Origin: Echiichthys vipera
Lineage: Eukaryota; Chordata; Actinopteri; Perciformes; Trachinidae
DNA: 64,000 nucleotides
Direction of reading: 5' to 3'
NCBI GenBank assembly: GCA_963691815.1
Contig: OY829662.1
Span: forward strand, 12,563,741-12,627,740
The notes beneath the pieces were generated by a model. It was given only the letters and a program-made list of their open reading frames with translations, searched no databases and had not been told where the DNA came from. Below, piece by piece: positions 58,728 to 64,000 of this stretch. Within the stretch, counting starts at the first letter, position 1. Every line of letters begins with the position of its first letter. The translations under genes and the position numbers were made by a program.

Positions 58728-60392
58728 CAGGCTTACTTTACTGTCTATGTGCTTCCATGCAGCAGCTGACATTTATGTGTATTGATTTCCACCCCTCCCA
58801 CCCACCCCCCTTCCTCTACCAGTCCACATGCTGCATTATTTTAAATACAAACGTGAGGCCTTTGAAGCTGTTGACCTTGTGGACTTCACTCGTGTGACTC
58901 TTGGACAGATGAAGACATTTGCTATAACCCACTTATTATTACCATATCTGTGGGTTCATATCATTTTGATTTAATTGTGTAAACTATGTTAAATCCTGGC
59001 TCTGTCGTCCATCAGATATGTACTAAAACTAATTCTGGACATGCAGTTAAGAGACCCAGAAACTCTGAGCAGACTGTTTTTTTTTTTTTCGGGATGGGGA
59101 ATTAAAGACACAGGAGCTAAAATGGAACAGAACATTAAAGGATGTAAACACATTCTAGTAGAAAAATACAAGTAATAATCTGAAAATGAGCATAAATTGA
59201 GACGTTCAACGGTGTTACCTCAACATACTTTATAGAAGCTTCATGGTTTTAGTAGAAGAAACTGACTGAGTTGTGATTTCAGCCTGGCAGGAGGTGGTGC
59301 AGCAGGAGCAGGGGCCACAGGAGGCCCGGGGAGCAGTCCACTATGAAGAAACCACTCATAGCCAACACATGGACAGTGAGTACAGCTGCTTCTCCAGCCT
59401 CACATGCATATGTCTATACGGGTATTAAGGCTTGCAGCGTATGTGCTTTGACACAGGTGTTCCTGTGAGTTTTGTTTGAAGTAGTGTCTGACTTCTTAAT
59501 ATTGTAGTTGTTCAGTCTCTTATAACAGCCCACAAGCCTATTGTAGGTTGAAGTGGTTTATGACAGCTAGTCTATAGCTAGTCTGTTAAGTGTCCTGAGA
59601 TGACTTTTGTTATGATTCGGCACTATAAATAAAATTGAATTGAATTGATCCTTCCAGCTGGAACCCAGGTTTCACAGGCCTGTCTCTGTCCTAATGAGAT
59701 GCCCCACCACTGTTGACGCGTTTAGAAATATTCCTTTAGGTTTTATCCTCTGTCATATTAAACAAACTGAAAAGAATGTGTCAGCTCAGGAAGTAAGAGT
59801 CTTTCCATGTGCTCTGTCGTGGTCACTTTGGATTTATGACTTTTTAATAACCTTTTTTATGACCCACTGTACTATGACTTTTAATTATATTTTTTATGAC
59901 ATACTATACTATGACTTTTTTTTATCACATACTATACTATGACTTGTTCATGACTTTTCAATATTTTTATGCCATACTATACTAGGATTGTTTTTATGAC
60001 CAACTATACTATGACTTTTTAATTATTTTTTATGACATGCTATACTATGACTTATGACTGACTACAGGAGGGCGGTAAACACTCGTCAACTCAACAGACG
60101 TCAAGACGGAGATGCTCAACACGTAACACATTTATTTAAAAAAAGTATATTATTTATTCTTGACTGTCCATTCTTTTTTGAGTCTCCCATGGCAACGTTT
60201 TTTTCCTTCATATTATAGATATATTAATGTATTTCATCCTTTCAACAATGTTTAAGGGTGTAATGTAATGCAGGGGGGCATCCTCACATACAAAGTGATC
60301 TTCTCAGTTCTTTTCTTGTTTTTTTTCCAGATTTTGTGCCCATTGATCTGGATGAATGGTGGGCCCAGCGTTTCCTAGACAATCTATCCTGA
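56764..60392 (+). CDS. mcrip2: MAPK-regulated corepressor-interacting protein 2 (FAM195A), complete
   Basis: Small, largely disordered protein; family members bind DDX6 and associate with stress granules, and the paralogue MCRIP1 links ERK to the CtBP corepressor. Five exons: 56764-56818, 56917-56986, 57890-58029, 59283-59375, 60331-60392; 420 nt, 139 residues. Conserved N-terminus MYTITRGPSKLVTQRRTGPTQQ, then PAPKIVFNRPNGKK, the family core FTPAHEENVKFVYDAWQEV, and the C-terminal block NFVPIDLDEWWAQRFL. The N-terminal and C-terminal blocks distinguish MCRIP2 from MCRIP1. Two adjacent ATGs (56764 and 56767); the second matches the human start, the first is taken because scanning meets it first. 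Shorter than human (about 160) because the proline-rich middle is reduced. Convergent with trap1. Confidence 0.94.
56987..57889 (+). other. mcrip2 intron 2
   Basis: Holds the hAT-like MITE at 57618-57812; nothing else recognised. Confidence 0.8.
57618..57812. mobile_element. hAT-type nonautonomous element (AGCAGGGGTGGGAAACCCTG family)
   Basis: The left end AGCAGGGGTGGGAAACCCTG / CTCCTGGAGGGCCACTGTCC is a very common vertebrate/fish hAT MITE end, recognised from memory. The right end ACATGCAGGACAGCGGCCCTT is its inverse but truncated. Confidence 0.65.
58696..58725. repeat. (CA)n microsatellite
   Basis: Pure CA run in mcrip2 intron 3. Confidence 0.9.
59097..59212 (-). mobile_element. MITE fragment J (left end, reverse)
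   Basis: ACACAGGAGCTAAAATGGA, CACATTCTAGTAGAAAAATAC and CTGAAAATGAGCATAAATTG match the left third of the family in reverse. Confidence 0.6.
59580..59650 (+). mobile_element. LINE/SINE 3' tail with ATTGAATTGAATTG repeat
   Basis: CCTGAGATGACTTTTGTTATG, GGCACTATAAATAAAATTG then AATTGAATTGA is the characteristic 3' end of teleost L2-type LINEs and the SINEs sharing that tail, from memory. The 5' body was not delimited. Confidence 0.55.
59835..60060. repeat. Degenerate minisatellite, unit about TATGACATACTATACTATGACTT
   Basis: About six imperfect units containing CATACTATACTATGAC separated by T-rich linkers of varying length (for example 59900, 59930, 60050). Confidence 0.8.
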
Positions 60393-60818
60393 CACTCCTC
60401 TGGGATTTATGAATCTTGACGGATGGAAGAAGTGAGACCTGAAGCGGGATGGCTCACAGAGGAGAGAGAGCAGGTGTGACAGGTCAAAATGCCCTGATGT
60501 GGTTCAAATGGATGGACAGCGCTGGGACGCTTTACACAGAAACCACAGAATCACCTCATTTGAACTCTCGTCTGTAAACTGCAATATGTCTCTGAATATT
60601 CAGTCTGCAACAGACTGCACGCTGGAGGACGACATCTTTGCAGTTGAGGGTTCTCTCATCTCTTTACCCTCACAGCACAGATGTCATGTTACTTTGAAAT
60701 GCAGTAAAATTGTCTTTTCAAGAAGCTCTGTATTGAGATCTTTGTTCAGTCACGTTATTTGTAATGCACACAGGACGCCAACAGCTGCATTAATGCTTAT
60801 ACAGTATTTTAAATCCAT

Positions 60819-60824
60819 TTTATT
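60819..60824 (-). terminator. Candidate trap1 polyadenylation signal
   Basis: TTTATT on the plus strand reads AATAAA on the minus strand, about 750 bp beyond the trap1 stop. If used, the trap1 3' UTR overlaps that of mcrip2. Confidence 0.35.
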
Positions 60825-61099
60825 AGATTCACCGACCACTGGCATCTGACAAGTCACATTTGCTGCTCACACACCATATACCATACAAATTATTTGTATA
60901 AGCCAAAAATATTGCATTACATGAAAGACTCCAACATTTCAGGTATTCAGCTTCTTATGAACCACATATGTGAACAAATTAAAAAACAAATGTGAAAAAG
61001 ATGAACAGTTTGAGGGCTTATAAAAAAAGCGTAAAAAGCTCTATTCAGCACTTAGAACGTCAGTCTCTTACCACTTCAAAGCTCTGATGCACACTTTAG

Positions 61100-61105
61100 A
61101 ATAAA
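61100..61105 (+). terminator. Candidate mcrip2 polyadenylation signal AATAAA
   Basis: AATAAA about 710 bp after the mcrip2 stop. An ATTAAA variant at 60978-60983 is an earlier alternative. Confidence 0.5.
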
Positions 61106-61571
61106 ACTTTCTTTAAGCTGTTTCACATGGTATTTCAAGAAGATTTTGAAATGTCAGTCTAGAAATCAGATTTGCTTCCACACTTTTGAATGCATCTCTC
61201 TTACTTTTGCCTGCTTTCCCTCTTCACCGTTATTGTTTATGGCTGATTTGCATCCAGCTTATTCAGGACATGGATGACTTTGAGCCTGATGAAACAGTGC
61301 TGAACACAGCATAAAGACAAACAAGTGTTAACGGAGAACGGAGTCCAGCAGGTCCATCTTTAAGCCTTTATGTGCTCTCCAGAAATGCTTCAGAGGGAAG
61401 GGGGGAAGAGATGTGGTTTTATGACTCCAGATGAACAAAGGCCTTCTCAAATTCTTTCACAAACTGCAGTTCTCCAGCTTTGTACGCCCTTCAGCTGCGT
61501 TAAATACTTCTGTCCACAGCCGCTGTCATCAAAACCAAGTCAGTCTGCACTATCCGTTTCCCGTGAGCAGC

Positions 61572-63617
61572 TCAGTGCTTCTCCAAAGCTTTCGTCAGCA
61601 GGTCGTTGAGGCGGGAAATCATCGGTCGGGGATCGTCGTTCAGGCCTGCTGTGATCATGGCGTTGTCATAGATCTGCAAAATATAGATGAAGAGAGATCA
61701 ATATGTAAAACTGAAAGGATAAATCACTTTAATAATACCATAGAGAGTTCATTAGATGCTGCCAGAACAGAGACTGGGGAACATCAACAGTATTTACTTA
61801 TCATTTATCACTGTATTCAATCTGACAATTAACTTTTCAATGTCAAAAACTTTGAATAATGTTATATGTATATGGTGTATTTTACCATGTGGGCTAATAT
61901 TACTGGAAATACTAACTGACAAGAGTCCAGGGATTAAAGAGAGAAAAAAATAACTATTTTTAAGTTGTATTCCCCAAATTGTTTTGGTAAAACCGCTTTT
62001 AAATCGATCTGAAAAGATCCACATTCCCACAAAACACTCACGAAAAAGAAAAGGAAGGTTCCTCTCTAGTATAGTATGTTGGGGGAAAAAAAGTCGGACA
62101 ACTTTTCAAGGCTCGTTGGTCTCTAAACTGCGCAAGTTACGTGGCATAATCGACCTACTGTTGTCAAACGATTGCCGAATTAGTACAAAAGATTGCAAAC
62201 AAAACAAACAGCTTCTTTATTGTAACTCGGTCACCTGCATTATTGAGCAGACACTTCTCTGAGCCACAGTTTAAAAAAGCTTTTCATTAATGAAGTTGGA
62301 CTTTGCATTCCTTATGGCGGTACGTTCTACGTGCATTTACAGTGTTATTCTTGCTATGTGGCAGGGGGGAAAAATGCAAGAATATTTTAATATAAATATC
62401 TGTTTCCAAACGAGTCCAATAGACTGAAACCTGTCGTAATGTCGGAGAACTTTGAGAGTCAAGCAAATAAAGGCTGATCGTTAATCGCCAGGTAAAAACT
62501 AATCTCAAATGAAAGCTTTTAATGTCAAACATCTGAGCAGGAAGAGTTTAGGCCAGTAACTTAACAGTATTTCTGTCAGAAAAAATATACAGTAAGAAGT
62601 GACCTTTATATGTGGGACTTATGGAAACTGGATTGGAGACGTACATTTCCTCGACTTATACAGCATGTAAACATGTTGGATGTTTGAGTAAACAGCTAAC
62701 TGTAACTGGAGCAGATCAGAAAACAATGAGGCCTCATATGCAGCTCTCGAACACACAATACCTGTTCAAGTAGCAGTCCGGCCAGTTCAGAGTTTGTTTC
62801 CTTCAGCGCCTGCAACTTCTTGATCAGATCATGTCTGTCATATGGTAAAAAAAAGGAGTACAAGAGAGTGAAAGCTAGACACAAACACACGTCGTTTCTT
62901 TTATCCCATGTAGTAAAAATCCATTTCCCCACACACACACACACACCCTCTCTCTCTCACCCTGCATTGATCTCCAGTGTGGGCTGCAGTATCTGAGCTC
63001 TCTCCTCAGGAGTGCGAGCCAGCTGCTGGGTGCGGAGGAAGTGGCGTGCAGCACCCATTTCCAGCACCGTGATCATAGCCGGGTGGGTGTCCAGTCGAGG
63101 AGTCAACTAAGGGCCACGTGAGGGAAAAGAAAAACATTATGCAAGATAACATTTTTCAGGCCAGTTAAAATGAAATATGAGAACAAATTGAAGAAATGTG
63201 ATGTGAAAAAAAACAGTGCACTGATTTGAACGGAGCTGATTTCCTGTCAGGATGCGTTGACACACATCAGTCATATCTTTACCTTTATGTTGGTGACTCG
63301 AGGGCCCAAAGCGTTCTTCATCCAGGAAATCAGGTCGTCGGCCTGCTCCTGAGACAGGCGCTCAGAGGCTGGAGGAGATAAAATGGCAACAACCAGGAGT
63401 CAGCACTACAGCCGTGACACTAAGAGTCGTCCTGCAACACTGCTCAGCTTTAACTGGAGACATAAGAGAGGAGCAGACCGGGTTTGCTGTCTTCAAACTT
63501 CTCCTCTTTGTAGTGATCCACCACGATGTCGGTCTCCACTGAGATCATCTTCTTCTTGTCGAACTCCCTGAGGTGGAGCAGGGTCAGCTCGTCAAACTGC
63601 TCGTAGCAGAACAGCAC
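61572..63617 (-). CDS. trap1: TNF receptor-associated protein 1 (mitochondrial HSP90), 3' coding part
   Basis: Mitochondrial-matrix ATP-dependent chaperone of the HSP90 family. Five exons on the minus strand, all GT/AG and in phase: 63479-63617, 63283-63368, 62961-63106, 62762-62834 and 61572-61673 (ends in the stop). They encode about the last 180 residues: VLFCYEQFDELTLLHLREF (end of the middle domain), DKKKMISVETDIVVDHYKEEKF, RLDTHPAMITVLEMGAARHFL, QILQPTLEINAGHDLIKKL and the C-terminal dimerisation part ending LNDLLTKALEKH. Matches human TRAP1 closely from memory. The next exon upstream (family sequence around RHLAEHSPYYEAM) is not in 63618-64000, so the ATPase domain and mitochondrial presequence lie off the right edge. 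Convergent with mcrip2. Confidence 0.94.
61674..62761 (-). other. trap1 last intron
   Basis: About 1.1 kb, AT-rich; nothing recognised. The other trap1 introns visible (62835-62960, 63107-63282, 63369-63478) are under 200 bp; a short CA/TC run lies at 62930-62957. Confidence 0.85.
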
Positions 63618-64000
63618 CTGCACGTACGTGAGAAAATTTACACTGCAGTTTTCATCTATATGGACCAATTTTCTATCTCTTAGAAAACAAACTATTCAAT
63701 AATAATCTAATATCTTATGAATTGAAATATCTGGCCACTTCTCTGAACAAAAGCCAACTGATAAAGTAAACAGTGAAGTTCGAGCCTCAAAAGGGGCTCA
63801 AGTTTCTGCAGGAAGCAAAAGACATTTTAACCCCGGGTCTTGACCGCGGACGTCACATCGACAATGAAAGACAGTGAAAATGTCCAGTAAATGTACAGTG
63901 TAGGTTACAGTTTGCCTGTGAATAAACACAGCAGCTGCTCAGTGATCCCACGTCTTGCTTCCCTGCTGCTGGAAAAAGTGTCGTGAGAGTCTGCTGGATT
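63618..64000 (-). other. trap1 intron at the right edge
   Basis: No exon recognised on the minus strand; no repeat seen. Confidence 0.7.

Larger units (their letters stand above)
58030..59282 (+). other. mcrip2 intron 3
   Basis: Holds (CA)n at 58696-58725 and a partial reversed MITE (copy J). Nothing else recognised. Confidence 0.8.
59376..60330 (+). other. mcrip2 intron 4
   Basis: Holds a LINE/SINE-type 3' tail (about 59580-59650) and a degenerate minisatellite (59835-60060). Confidence 0.8.
60393..61571. other. Convergent mcrip2/trap1 3' untranslated region
   Basis: About 1.2 kb between the two stop codons, with polyA-type signals on both strands. Open frames here (for example 60499-60849) are not supported as genes. 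Confidence 0.7.

Overview
This window is vertebrate nuclear DNA, almost certainly from a teleost fish. The genes are split by GT-AG introns, their products match vertebrate families at near full length, and the introns are full of (CA)n/(GT)n arrays, MITEs, a Tc1-like relic and LINE debris typical of fish. I saw no tRNA, rRNA or CRISPR array and no bacterial-type operon. All gene names are my own recognition of the translated exons; no database search was possible.

Layout, left to right. (1) 1-19.3 kb, minus strand: the 5' part of prkar1b (PKA regulatory subunit RI-beta). Two coding exons hold the dimerisation/docking domain and the pseudosubstrate site; the cyclic-nucleotide-binding domains lie off the left edge. 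(2) 22.7-48.4 kb, plus strand: complete dnaaf5 (HEATR2), a HEAT-repeat factor for cytoplasmic preassembly of axonemal dynein; 13 exons, 846 codons. prkar1b and dnaaf5 are divergent, as in human 7p22.3. (3) 49.3-53.5 kb, plus: complete gde1, a membrane glycerophosphodiester phosphodiesterase; 6 exons, 331 codons. (4) 56.8-60.4 kb, plus: complete mcrip2 (FAM195A); 5 exons, 139 codons. (5) 61.6-63.6 kb, minus: the five 3'-terminal exons of trap1 (mitochondrial HSP90), convergent with mcrip2.

The genes do not form a pathway. They are a syntenic block joining genes that in human lie on 7p22.3 (PRKAR1B, DNAAF5) and 16p (GDE1, MCRIP2, TRAP1).

The non-coding part is dominated by one ~440-480 bp MITE family with ends TTAAAGGTCCCATA, present in about ten copies, some nested or rearranged. 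There are also two other foldback elements, a deleted Tc1-like element, a nested element with 15-bp terminal repeats, a perfect 123-bp tandem duplication, and fossil THAP and reverse-transcriptase fragments. The most interesting regulatory readings are a perfect CRE at the presumed prkar1b promoter, a forkhead site plus RFX X-box just before the dnaaf5 start codon, and a (TG)n-T5 acceptor at dnaaf5 exon 9. I found no convincing undescribed multi-gene system.
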